A stretch of DNA of 64,000 bases from Corbicula japonica (Eukaryota > Mollusca > Bivalvia > Venerida > Cyrenidae): contig JAZAYU010001060.1 of assembly GCA_038501625.1 (NCBI GenBank), positions 31,996 through 95,995 on the forward strand, written 5' to 3'. The translations under genes and the position numbers were made by a program. Each line of letters begins with the position of its first letter. Positions within the stretch are counted from its first letter, which is position 1. Below the pieces are notes generated by a model. That model was not told the DNA's origin and did not search any database. It saw only the letters and a list, made by a program, of their open reading frames with translations. Shown piece by piece: positions 10,669 through 20,376 of the stretch.

Positions 10669-10943
10669 TACAATTTTTCCTTAGAAAAATAATAATTATA
10701 AGGGATTTAACTCTTCCGCCCCCTTATCCGCTTGACTGCATTTGGCGCTCACCGCTTTCATTGTAAGTTTTTCGTCGCAGTGAGCGGTTGTCAAAATTGA
10801 TTTCCCACCCACCCACCCTCTTCTTTTTGTAAGTTTCTTCATTGTATAATTTATTATTGCTGTTTGATATTACATGCGTAATTTGATATTATTATGGATG
10901 TTCGATGTTAAGGTGCTTAAAAATTGATGTTATAACACTTAGT
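10665..10943 (+). repeat. A2, full-length right copy of the A repeat, copy A
   Basis: The first 128 bp match A1. The remaining 151 bp have no partner in this window because the corresponding part of A1 is deleted. This stretch includes a C-rich run of CCCAC units near 10804. Confidence 0.82.
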
Positions 10944-11061
10944 GGGTGCTTTGGCTGCTTTCATTCTGTTTGTCAATGAATTTTCTTAACCTGCAGCCTT
11001 TATTTCGGCCAAAATAAAATCATATGCATAACTTGTGTGTTTTCATTTTCCCGATATAATT
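10944..11061 (+). repeat. B2, right terminal split direct repeat of copy A
   Basis: This is a direct repeat of B1 with AATAAA near 11013. It ends at the AATT shared with the satellite target. Confidence 0.87.
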
Positions 11062-11280
11062 AAGTCGCGAATTTATGATCAAACACGAGAAAACGTGCAT
11101 TTTTAATAATCCAATATCTTTGAAATTTGCACGGTGTTTAGAGCTCTTTTAGGTGAGCTTATGCTCCAAATTTCAAAGCTCTAGACCGTCAGGAACCTAT
11201 TAAACCGGGTGTAAAACAATACATTACATAGCGAAAAATTACTAAGTGTGAAACCGCAGAATAAAGTCATAAAAAACTGT

Positions 11281-11378
11281 TCGGTGACGGCATTCGAACC
11301 CGGGGCTCTCGTGTGTGAGAGACCATTTTTCTAACTACAATTATCTAACCATTACTCTAACCACTACACTACGACGAC
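11281..11378 (-). pseudogene. tRNA-Val-like pseudogene in unit c, copy 5
   Basis: The B box and A-box region are intact on the minus strand. The T stem carries the GGCATTC variant also seen in copy 3. A T-run lies at about 11272-11277. Confidence 0.6.
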
Positions 11379-11814
11379 TCTATTGAGAGCAGTGAATTTA
11401 AATAAGCGTTATAAAATCGCATTGTACAGGGCAGGTTATCCACGCTAAAGTATCGATGTACTATAGCGTACTGAAAGACCTCCGGGATTCTTGGGTTCCA
11501 GCAGGTTGGGAGATCTGAAGCTCAGCTGGATCTTCTCTATGTTCCCTGCAAGTTTGCGAGCGTTGACCATAAAGATATGGCTTACCCAATATGTTTGCTA
11601 TGTAAACGTTATGCTGACCTATGCTAGGAGCACCAAATTTGAACCTATAGGCCAGAAAAACTGTTGTGCAGTAAGCCGAAAAACCTGACAGGTCGTGTTC
11701 ATTGGATGTTTGGCGACCTAAAAGCATGCTTTGTTGCAGCCACTGCAATTAAATGGGGCTTCCATCCATCGGTTTTCAATGGGCATTTCATAGCGCAATT
11801 AAGCCGCGAATTTA
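11379..11814 (+). repeat. Satellite 1 c-module, copy 5
   Basis: The minus-strand frame 11461-11748 is open. The plus-strand frame is shortened to 65 codons (11491-11688) by TGG to TGA. Confidence 0.75.
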
Positions 11815-12617
11815 TATTACACAGCGTAAAATGACCGAGTTGGTAAGGCACGCACAAGAGTAAACGTATATTTCTAATAATCCAATATCTTTGAAATTTG
11901 CACGGTGTTTTGTGCTCTTTTAGGTGAGCTTATGGTCCAAATTTCAAAGTTCTACACCGTCAGGAACCTATTAAACCGGGTGTTAAACACTACATTAAAT
12001 AGCGAAAAATGACTAAGCTTGAAAACGCAATACAAACGTTTGCTGGGTGCTCGTACTTACAGCCCCGACCCAAGCGCCATTTAAATGCAATGAGCCTAAA
12101 AAACCTGCGGGTCGTGTTCCACTGATGGTGGACTACCTGAAACCAGTTTTGATTTGAGTTACTGCATTTGAATGGAGCTCACATCCGACGGTTTTCCAAT
12201 AGGCATTTCACTGGGCAATTAAGTCGCGAATTTATGATCAAACACAAGAAAACGTGCATTTCTAATAATCGAATATCTTTGAAATTAGCACGGTGTTTAG
12301 AGATCTTTTAGGTGAGCTTATGTTCCAAATTTCAAATTTCTAGACCGTCAGGAACCTATTAAACCGGGTGTTAAACCCTTTATTACACAGCGTAAAATGA
12401 CCGAGTTTGTAAGGCACGCTCAAGAGTAAACATATATTTCTAATAATCCAATATCTTTGAAATTTGCACGGTGTTTAGAGCTCTTTTAGGTGAGCTTATG
12501 CTCCAAATTTCAAAGCTCTAGACCGTCAGGAACCTATTAAACCGGGTGTAAAACAATACATTACATAGCGAAAAATTACTAAGTGTGAAACCGCAGAATA
12601 AAGTCATAAACAACTGT

Positions 12618-12664
12618 TCGGTGACGGGATTCGAACCCGGGGCTCTCGTGTGTGAGAAACCATT
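12618..12664 (-). pseudogene. tRNA-Val-like pseudogene copy 6, T-arm half, split by an insertion
   Basis: This half is interrupted by the 980-bp insertion at the same point as copy 4. The other half is at 13641. Confidence 0.6.
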
Positions 12665-13640
12665 TTTCGGCGTTAGCTGTCTAAGCTCACTTTTGACCTA
12701 GTTTTTCGACCAATGATTATGTTGTAAATAATACTCGTATTCTATTATTATGCAAAGGGAAAATGAAATAAACTATTTCGATTGGTAGCTATTTACACCA
12801 GAGAGGCATCTAGCAGGGTGGAGAGGTATCTAGTGGGATTTTTATTATTATGCAGCGGAAAAATCAATAGATTATTTCGATTGGTTGTTAGTAGGTGTTG
12901 TATTGGAGTAAAACATATTTACGATTTAAATAACCAGTTAAGTCAATATTGATGGCTTAAATACAATTTTATATGAAATATTCTTGGGTGTCAGGTAAAA
13001 ACTTGCGTACAGTACACAGTGTAAAACGAAAAGGAAGTGTAGATATTTCTAGTTCTTACTGGTTCCTTTCTTGTTCCTTTGATACTGATTGTTAATTTCA
13101 AGTACGAAAATACAAGTTCATTATAGTGTAGTGGCTAACACTCTCGCCTCGCAAGCGGAGGGCCCCGGGTTCAAGACTCAGTACTGACATTTTTTTAAAG
13201 TTAATTTACGTAAAAGTTGGTAGATTTCGCTCTTGTAACAGGATGTTTTTATTTATTTATGTTAAATTTCAATGACATTTATTCATCTTCAGTTCTAACT
13301 CTACAAGAGGTATTTTATTGAAACTGAATAAATGTAGATCAAGACTTAATGGAATACATTGCTTCTTTAATCGACTTGTTATCACTGTATGAAATTGTTG
13401 CAACAGCTTCAACATTTTTTTGAAAGACACTTTCAATGAATTTATAAGTTGTCATGATAAGGTCGCTTAATCTCTCGGTCATACTAAGAAGGCAGGGAGG
13501 GTTCGTCAACAGCTAAACAAGTAAAATAAACTAACTAAACTATGTCTGCTTCGCCTCTCTTTATTTCTTTCTTTCTTATATACATGTATATATAAATATT
13601 TTCCATCAACGCCGTTTATCTTTTTTAAAGATATTTCTTG
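12665..13640. mobile_element. Non-satellite insertion of about 980 bp, copy 2
   Basis: This is nearly identical to the copy that starts near 6221, at a constant offset of 6444 bp. I noticed only a few substitutions. It is part of the segmental duplication and not a separate transposition. Confidence 0.65.
13117..13189 (+). tRNA. tRNA-Val-derived sequence with anticodon CGC, copy 2
   Basis: This is identical to the copy at 6673-6745 over the whole tRNA-like body and the following seven T's. It adds no independent evidence of function, because the whole block is duplicated. Confidence 0.5.
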
Positions 13641-13690
13641 TTCTAACTACAATTATCTAACCATTACTCTTACCACTACACTACGACGAC
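13641..13690 (-). pseudogene. tRNA-Val-like pseudogene copy 6, D-arm half
   Basis: This is the A-box half that follows the insertion, with the same CTTACCA substitution as the half at 7198. Confidence 0.58.
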
Positions 13691-14127
13691 TCTATTGAGA
13701 GCAGTGAATTTAAATAAGCGTTATAAAATCGCATTGTACAGGGCAGGTTATCCACGCTAAAGTATCGATGTACTATAGCGTACTGAAAAACCTCCGGGAT
13801 TCTTGGGTTCCAGCAGGTTGGGAGATCTGAAGCTCAGCTGGATCTTCTCTATGTTCCCTGCAAGTTTGCGAGCGTTGACCATAAAGATATGGCTTACCCA
13901 ATATGTTTGCTATGTAAACGTTATGCTGACCTATGCTAGGAGCACCAACTTTGAACCTATAGGCCAGAAAAACTGTTGTGCAGTAAGCCGAAAAACCTGG
14001 CAGGTCGTGTTCATTGGATGTTTGGCGACCTAAAAGCATGCTTTGTTGCAGCCACTGCAATTAAATGGGGCTTCCATCCATCGGTTTTCAATGGGCATTT
14101 CATAGCGCAATTAAGCCGCGAAATTAT
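13691..14127 (+). repeat. Satellite 1 c-module, copy 6
   Basis: Both frames are open (13773-14060 minus, 13803-14033 plus). Copy 4, its counterpart in the other duplicated block, has the plus frame broken, so that mutation arose after or outside the duplication. Confidence 0.75.
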
Positions 14128-14527
14128 ATTACACAGCGTAAAATGACCGAGTTGGTAAGGCACGCACAAGAGTAAACGTATATTTCTAATAATCCAATAT
14201 CTTTGAAATTTGCACGGTGTTTAGAGCTCTTTTAGGTGAGCTTATGGTCCAAATTTCAAAGTTCTACACCTTCAGGAACCTATTAAACCGGGTGTTAAAC
14301 ACTACATTAAATAGCGAAAAATGACTTAGCGTGAAAACGCAATACAAACAATTGCTGGGTGCTCGTACTTACAGCCCCGACCCAAGCGCCATTTAAATGC
14401 AATGAGCCTAAAAAACCTGCGGGTCGTGTTCCACTGACGGTGGACTACCTGAAACCAGTTTTGGTTTGAGTAACTGCATTTGAATGGAGCTCACATCCGA
14501 CGGTTTCCAATAGGCATTTCACTGGGC
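14128..14527 (+). repeat. Satellite 1 unit b, target of element copy B
   Basis: Unit b runs to GGCAATT. It carries private variants, for example CTGACGG in place of CTGATGG near 14436. Confidence 0.85.
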
Positions 14528-14655
14528 AATTTACAATTTTTCCTTAGAAAAATAATAATTATAAGGGATTTAACTCTTCCGCCACCTTATCCGCTTGACT
14601 GCATTTGGCGCTCGCCGCTTTCATTGTAAGTTTTTCGTCGCAGTGAGCGATTGTC
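14528..14655 (+). repeat. A1, truncated left split direct repeat of copy B
   Basis: This matches 17124-17251 and ends at the same deletion point as in copy A. Confidence 0.85.
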
Positions 14656-14688
14656 TACATTGCGTACATTTGCCAACGTGTAACGAAC

Positions 14689-15681
14689 ATGATATGTTAC
14701 ATCTTGATGTTACAAAATGTCAGGGCTGTTAACTACCTGGACGACTTTGGTGGTGCTGATACCCCCGAACGCTGTTCTCAGTCGTTTGCAATAATGTCTG
14801 AGACGTTGGAACGTATCGGTGCTCAAGAGAACATCAAGAAGGCGTGCCCTCCTTCCACGAGTATGGTCTTTCTTGGGATCTTGCTGGATTCAGAGCGCAT
14901 GGAACTCCGTGTCACCCAGGAGAGGTTAACCGAAATTCGTGACCTACTTCTATCTTGGATCAACCGTAAACATGCCTCCAAGTGTCAGCTTCAATTGTTA
15001 TTAGGAAAATTGCAGTTTGTAGGCAAATGTGTTAAGCCTAGTCGTGTTTTTATTTCACGTATACTTGTGCTTTTACGTGGTCTAAACTTACAAAATCATA
15101 AAGTAAGATTAAATGCAGAATTCAGGAGAGATATAGTGTGGTGGCAAAAATTTGTTGAGATTTACAACGGTGTGTCTATGATTAAGACCTGTAATTGGTC
15201 AGCTCCTGATGTCGTGTTTGCAAGTGATGCTTGTCTTTCAGGATGTGGTGCTATTCAGGAAAATAGAGAGTATTTTCATAGAGTTTTTCCAGAATTTGTG
15301 TTACAAATGTGCTCTAATATCGCTCAGCTAGAGTTATTCTGTATTATGGTTGCGTTGAAATTGTGGTCACGCAAATGGAAAGGTAGAAAAATAACTATAT
15401 TTTGTGATAATGAAGCAGATTGTTATGTGTTAAATTCTGGTAGAACCAAAGATTCTGTTCTTCTTCAATGCATGCGAGAGGTGGTTTTTCTCGCTTGCAC
15501 ACAGGAGTTTGAGATTCGAGCCGTTCACCTATCTTCCACAGATAACCGACTTGCGGATTTACTTAGCCGCTGGCACCTAAGCCCGCGCTATAAAACTCAG
15601 TTCTTTGAGGAAGCGGACACCTGTGATTTAAATGAGGTTGATGTGGATGACTTATTATTTAAGTTTGAAAATAGATGGTGA
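14689..15681 (+). pseudogene. Reverse transcriptase (C-terminal part) and RNase H of the DIRS-order element, copy B
   Basis: This 330-codon remnant keeps the five codons missing from copy A. The YLDDF box lies at residues 16-20. The RNase H acidic residues are Asp180, Glu215, Asp240 and Asp285 or Asp290. The N-terminal half of the reverse transcriptase is absent, as in copy A. Apart from the 15-nt indel the predicted protein is identical to copy A. Confidence 0.85.
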
Positions 15682-15898
15682 ATTATGGTCCATCTGATTC
15701 ATTTAATAATATGTCAATTTGATGTGCTGAGCTTGTGATTTTAGTGAAATATGCTTTATATTTAATCGGTGCATACCCCTTATATGAATGTTGTTTAATT
15801 GTTTGATTTTAGCATAGATTAGGCTATTTAAGTTTCTCTATAAATTTTGGTTTATTTAAAACTAAATGCGTTAATGTGTTGGTTCATCGAGACTTAGA
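15682..15898. other. Spacer between the RT/RNase H and recombinase remnants, copy B
   Basis: This AT-rich stretch matches 9223-9439. I see no gene in it. Confidence 0.4.
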
Positions 15899-16450
15899 AT
15901 GCTTAGACTTAGACTAGGCTCTAGTGTTAATTTTCTTAAGTATTTTGTGGTAAAAAAAATAATAATAATTTTTGTTTATTTAACAGATGTTACTGACGTG
16001 GCTACCTGTGGAATAGACTGTCTCCGTCGTCAGTTGAAAGTTACACAGAAATCCGCTTATGCTCTTGGTACTTACAAAAATCTTCAGACTCAAATTCGTT
16101 CCTATTTACTTTTCTGTGCTTACTTTGATCTTAATGACTGTCCGGTTAATGTTGATACGTTGTGTTTGTATGCACAGTTTTTAAGTAGAAGTATGAAATC
16201 TGTCCAGTCTATCAAGAATTACATTAACGGTGTACGTTTATATCATGTTTTTAGAGATTGTGAATTCCCAGAAATTTCAAATATTTCTTTGCAGTTGACC
16301 TTCAGAGGTCTTGCGAAACTTTTATTTCATTCGCCTCATCAAGCACCTCCTGTAACTCCATGGATTTTACGTGAAATTAGAAGTGTGATTGATTTAAAAT
16401 CACCTTTTTACGCAACTATTTGGTGTGTGCTTTTATTTTCATTTATATGA
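15899..16450 (+). pseudogene. Tyrosine recombinase, N-terminal core-binding part, copy B
   Basis: The predicted sequence is identical to the 9440-9991 remnant. It ends at the same stop and frame change. Confidence 0.75.
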
Positions 16451-16920
16451 TGTGTAGGAAATCTAGTATTGTCCCTCCGACTAAGCTGGCGTTTGATACT
16501 ACTAAATATTTATGTCGAAATGATGTTTCTGTGTCTGATTTTGGCATTCTCGTTAATTTAAAATATGCCAAGACTAATCAATTTGGTGACAGGAATGTCA
16601 TTTTACCTATGTACAAGAATGACAAATCTGATCTTTGTCCAGTTGCCGCCTTTTTCGATATGTGTGAACTAGTTCCGGCGGCCGCTTCAGATCCACTTTT
16701 TTGTGTTAAAGAGTCTTCCTCTTTATTTCCGTTAGATGCAAGTACGCTTGATAAAACTTTTAAACGAATCATGAAGCGCACGTCCGTATCAGGAGCCGCG
16801 GAATATACCTTACACTCTTTTAGAAGAGGCGGTGCCTCCTTCTACTTTAAATGCGGAGTGCCGGGGGAGCTAGTTCAGTTATTTGGCAACTGGAAGTCGG
16901 ACTGTTATTTGCGATTTTAA
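16420..16920 (+). pseudogene. Tyrosine recombinase catalytic domain, broken, copy B
   Basis: The predicted product is identical to 9961-10461. Arg13, His132 and Arg135 are kept. Phe followed by a stop sits where the nucleophilic Tyr is expected. Confidence 0.82.
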
Positions 16921-17009
16921 AGATTTTCTGATGAAACTTTGATTCATGCGGCAAAACAGTAGCTTTGTCAATTTAAATGTAGGTTTATGGTTTTGGCCGA
17001 GTTAGTTTT

Positions 17010-17127
17010 GGGTGCTTTGGCTGCTTTCATTCTGTTTGTCAATGAATTTTCTTAACCTGCAGCCTTTATTTCGGCCAAAATAAAATCATATGCATAACTT
17101 GTGTGTTTTCATTTTCCCGATATAATT
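17010..17127 (+). repeat. B1, split direct repeat of copy B
   Basis: This 118-bp stretch is a direct repeat of 17403-17521. Confidence 0.87.
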
Positions 17128-17402
17128 TACAATTTTTCCTTAGAAAAATAATAATTATAAGGGATTTAACTCTTCCGCCCCCTTATCCGCTTGACTGCAT
17201 TTGGCGCTCACCGCTTTCATTGTAAGTTTTTCGTCGCAGTGAGCGGTTGTCAAAATTGATTTCCCACCCACCCACCCTCTTCTTTTTGTAAGTTTCTTCA
17301 TTGTATAATTTATTATTGCTGTTTGATATTACATGCGTAATTTGATATTATTATGGATGTTCGATGTTAAGGTGCTTAAAAATTGATGTTATAACACTTA
17401 GT
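17124..17402 (+). repeat. A2, full-length right copy of the A repeat, copy B
   Basis: The first 128 bp match A1 of this copy. The rest is unpaired, as in copy A. Confidence 0.82.
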
Positions 17403-17521
17403 GGGTGCTTTGGCTGCTTTCATTCTGTTTGTCAATGAATTTTCTTAACCTGCAGCCTTTATTTACGGCCAAAATAAAATCATATGCATAACTTGTGTGT
17501 TTTCATTTTCCCGATAAAATT
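17403..17521 (+). repeat. B2, right terminal split direct repeat of copy B
   Basis: This repeats B1 with one inserted A (TTTACGGCC) and one T to A change next to the terminal AATT. Confidence 0.87.
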
Positions 17522-17740
17522 AAGTCGCGAATTTATGATCAAACACGAGAAAACGTGCATTTTTAATAATCCAATATCTTTGAAATTTGCACGGTGTTTA
17601 GAGCTCTTTTAGGTGAGCTTATGCTCCAAATTTCAAAGCTCTAGACCGTCAGGAACCTATTAAACCGGGTGTAAAACAATACATTACATAGCGAAAAATT
17701 ACTAAGTGTGAAACCGCAGAATAAAGTCATAAAAAACTGT

Positions 17741-17838
17741 TCGGTGACGGGATTTGAACCCGGGGCCCTCGTGTGTGAGAGACCATTTTTCTAACTACAA
17801 TTATCTAACCATTACTCTAACCACTACACTACGACGAC
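17741..17838 (-). pseudogene. tRNA-Val-like pseudogene in unit c, copy 7
   Basis: In this copy the B box reads GGTTCAAATCC, which still fits the consensus, because of a C to T change on the plus strand. The A-box region is intact. Confidence 0.6.
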
Positions 17839-18275
17839 TCTATTGAGAGCAGTGAATTTAAATAAGCGTTATAAAATCGCATTGTACAGGGCAGGTTATC
17901 CACGCTAAAGTATCGATGTACTATAGCGTAATGAAAGACCTCCGGGATTCTTGGGTTCCAGCAGGTTGGGAGATCTGAAGCTCAGCTGGATCTTCTCTAT
18001 GTTCCCTGAGAGTTTGCGAGCGTTGACCATAAAGATATGGCTTACCCAATATGTTTGCTATGTAAACGTTATGCTGACCTATGCTAGGAGCACCAATTTG
18101 AACCTATAGGCCAGAAAAACTGTTGTTCAGTAAGCCGAAAAACCTGGCAGGTCGTGTTCATTGGATGTTTGGCGACCTAAAAGCATGCTTTGTTGCAGCC
18201 ACTGCAATTAAATGGGGCTTCCATCCGTCGGTTTTCAATGGGCATTTCATAGCGCAATTAAGCCGCGAAATTATA
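17839..18275 (+). repeat. Satellite 1 c-module, copy 7
   Basis: Both open frames seen in other copies are broken, partly by a 1-nt deletion in CACCAATTTG near 18095. Confidence 0.72.
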
Positions 18276-18847
18276 TTACACAGCGTAAAATGACCGAGTT
18301 GGTAAGGCACGCACAAGAGTAAAGGTATATTTCTAATAATCCAATATATTTGAAATTTGCACGGTGTTTAGTGCTCTTATAGGTGAGCTTATGGTCCAAA
18401 TTTCAAAGTTCTACACCGTCAGGAACCTATTAAACCGGGTGTTAAACACTACATTAAATAGCGAAAAATGACTAAGCTTGAAAACGCAATACAAACGTTT
18501 GCTTGGTGCTCGTACTTACAGCCCCGACCCAAGCGCCATTTAAATGCAATGAGCCTAAAAAACCTGCGGGTCGTGTTCCACTGATGGTGGACTACCTGAA
18601 ACCAGTTTTGGTTTGAGTTACTGCATTTGAATGGAGCTCATATCCGACGGTTTTCCAATAGGCATTTCACTGGGCAATTAAGTCGCGAATTTATGATCAA
18701 ACACAAGAAAACGTGCATTTCTTATAATCCAATATCTTTGAAATTTGCACGGTGTTTAGAGATCTTTTAGGTGAGCTTATGTTCCAAATTTCAAATTTCT
18801 AGACCGTAAGGAACCTATGACACCGGGTTTTATACCCTATATTACAG

Positions 18848-19037
18848 TAGGAGCACCAACTTTGAACCAATAGGCCAGAACAACTGTTGTGCAGTAAGCC
18901 GAAAAACCTGGCAGGTCGTGTTCATTTGATGTTTGGCGACCTTAAAGCATGCTTTGTTGCAGCCACTGCAATTAAATTGGGGCATCATCCATCGGTTTTC
19001 AATGGGCATTTCATAGCGCAATAAAGCCGCGAATTTA
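18848..19037 (+). repeat. Satellite 1 c-module, truncated copy 7b
   Basis: This copy starts abruptly at TAGGAGCACC inside the module and lacks the tRNA-like unit and left half. A second truncated copy, at 29712, starts at exactly the same base. Confidence 0.75.
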
Positions 19038-19841
19038 TATTACACAGCGTAAAATGACCGAGTTGGTAAGGCACGCACAAGAGTAAACGTATATTTCTAA
19101 TAATCCAATATCTTTGAAATTTGCACGGTATTTAGTGCTCTTTTAGGTGAGCTTATGGTCCAAATTTCAAAGTTCTACACCGTCAGGAACCTATTAAACC
19201 GGTTGTTAAACACTACATTAAATAGCGAAAAATGACTAAGCTTGAAAACGCAATACAAACGTTTGCTGGGTGCTCGTACTTACAGCCCCGACCCAAGCGC
19301 CATTTAAATGCAATGAGCCTAAAAAAACCTGCGGGTCGTGTTCCACTGATGGTGGACTACCTGAAACCAGTTTTGGTTTGAGTTACTGCATTTGAATGGA
19401 GCTCACATCCGACGGTTTTCCAATAGGCATTTCACTGGGCAATTAAGTCGCGAATTTATGATCAAACACAAGAAAACGTGCATTTCTAATAATCCAATAT
19501 CTTTGAAATATGCATGGTGTTTAGAGATCTTTTAGGTGAGCTTATGTTCCAAATTTCAAATTTCTAGACCGTCAGGAACCTATTAAACCGGGTGTTAAAC
19601 CCTATATTACACAGCGCAAAATGACCGAGTTGGTAAGGCACGCTCAAGAATAAACATATATTTTTAATAATCCAATATCTTTGAAATTTGCACGGTGTTT
19701 AGAGCTTTTTTAGGTGAGCTTATGGTCCAAATTTCAAAGCTCTAGACCGTCAGGAACCTATTAAACCGGGTGTAAAACAATACATTACATAGCGAAAAAT
19801 TACTAAGTGTGAAACCGCAGAATAAAGTCATAAAAAAGTGT

Positions 19842-19939
19842 TAGGTGACGGGATTCGAACCCGGGGCTCTCGTGTGTGAGAGACCATTTTTCTAACTACA
19901 ATTATCTAACCATTACGCTAACCACTACACTACGACGAC
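19842..19939 (-). pseudogene. tRNA-Val-like pseudogene in unit c, copy 8
   Basis: The B box is intact. The acceptor end is changed (TAGGTGA). The A-box side has CATTACGCTAACC, a T to G change just outside the box. Confidence 0.58.
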
Positions 19940-20376
19940 TCTATTGAGAGCAGTGAATTTAAATAAGCGTTATAAAATCGCATTGTACAGGGCAGGTTAT
20001 CCACGCTAAAGTATCGATGTACTATAGCGTACTGAAAGACCTCCGGGATTCTTGGGTTCCAGCAGGTTGGGAGATCTGAAGCTCAGCTGGATCTTCTCTA
20101 TCTTCCCTGCAAGTTTGCGAGCGTTGACCATAAAGATATGGCTTACCCAATATGTTTGCTATGTAAACGTTATGCTGACCTATGCTAGGAGCACCAACTT
20201 TGAACCTATAAGCCAGAAAAACTGTTGTGCAGTAAGCCGAAAAACCTGGCAGACCGTGTTCATTGGATGTTTGGCGACCTAAAAGCATGCTTTGTTGCAG
20301 CCACTGCAATTAAATGGGGCTTCCATCCATCGGTTTTCAATGGGCATTTCATAGCGCAATAAAGCCGCGAAATTAT
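19940..20376 (+). repeat. Satellite 1 c-module, copy 8
   Basis: Both frames are open (20022-20309 minus, 20052-20282 plus), with a few private amino-acid changes. Confidence 0.75.

Larger units (their letters stand above)
8084..11061 (+). mobile_element. DIRS-order retrotransposon (PAT/Ngaro-type), defective copy A
   Basis: The order is A1 (8084-8211), coding remnants, B1 (10551-10668), A2 (10665-10943) and B2 (10944-11061). A1 matches the first 128 bp of A2, and B1 matches B2. This split direct repeat is characteristic of PAT- and Ngaro-type tyrosine-recombinase retroelements. The coding part has reverse transcriptase/RNase H followed by tyrosine recombinase, with no methyltransferase domain visible between them. 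No target-site duplication is seen: the left edge, the right edge and the internal B1/A2 junction all share AATT, as does the empty satellite site. A deletion starting just after A1 has removed the rest of A1, any gag gene and the N-terminal half of the reverse transcriptase. Confidence 0.85.
11062..12664 (+). repeat. Satellite family 1 between the two 6.45-kb duplicated blocks
   Basis: This holds c, b and a units in forward orientation, ending in a split tRNA-like unit at the second 980-bp insertion. The variant CATAAACAACTG occurs near 12605 and also near 6162. Other copies read CATAAAAAACTG, so this shared variant helps to place the start of the tandem duplication. Confidence 0.9.
14528..17521 (+). 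mobile_element. DIRS-order retrotransposon (PAT/Ngaro-type), defective copy B
   Basis: The structure is the same as copy A: A1 14528-14655, B1 17010-17127, A2 17124-17402, B2 17403-17521. By eye the two copies differ at about ten substitutions, a 15-nt indel in the reverse transcriptase and a 1-nt indel in B2. The right edge reads GATAAAATT where copy A has GATATAATT. The insertion point in unit b, the 5' deletion, the frameshift and the recombinase lesion are all shared. Copy B therefore arose by duplication of a dead element and not by transposition. Confidence 0.85.
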
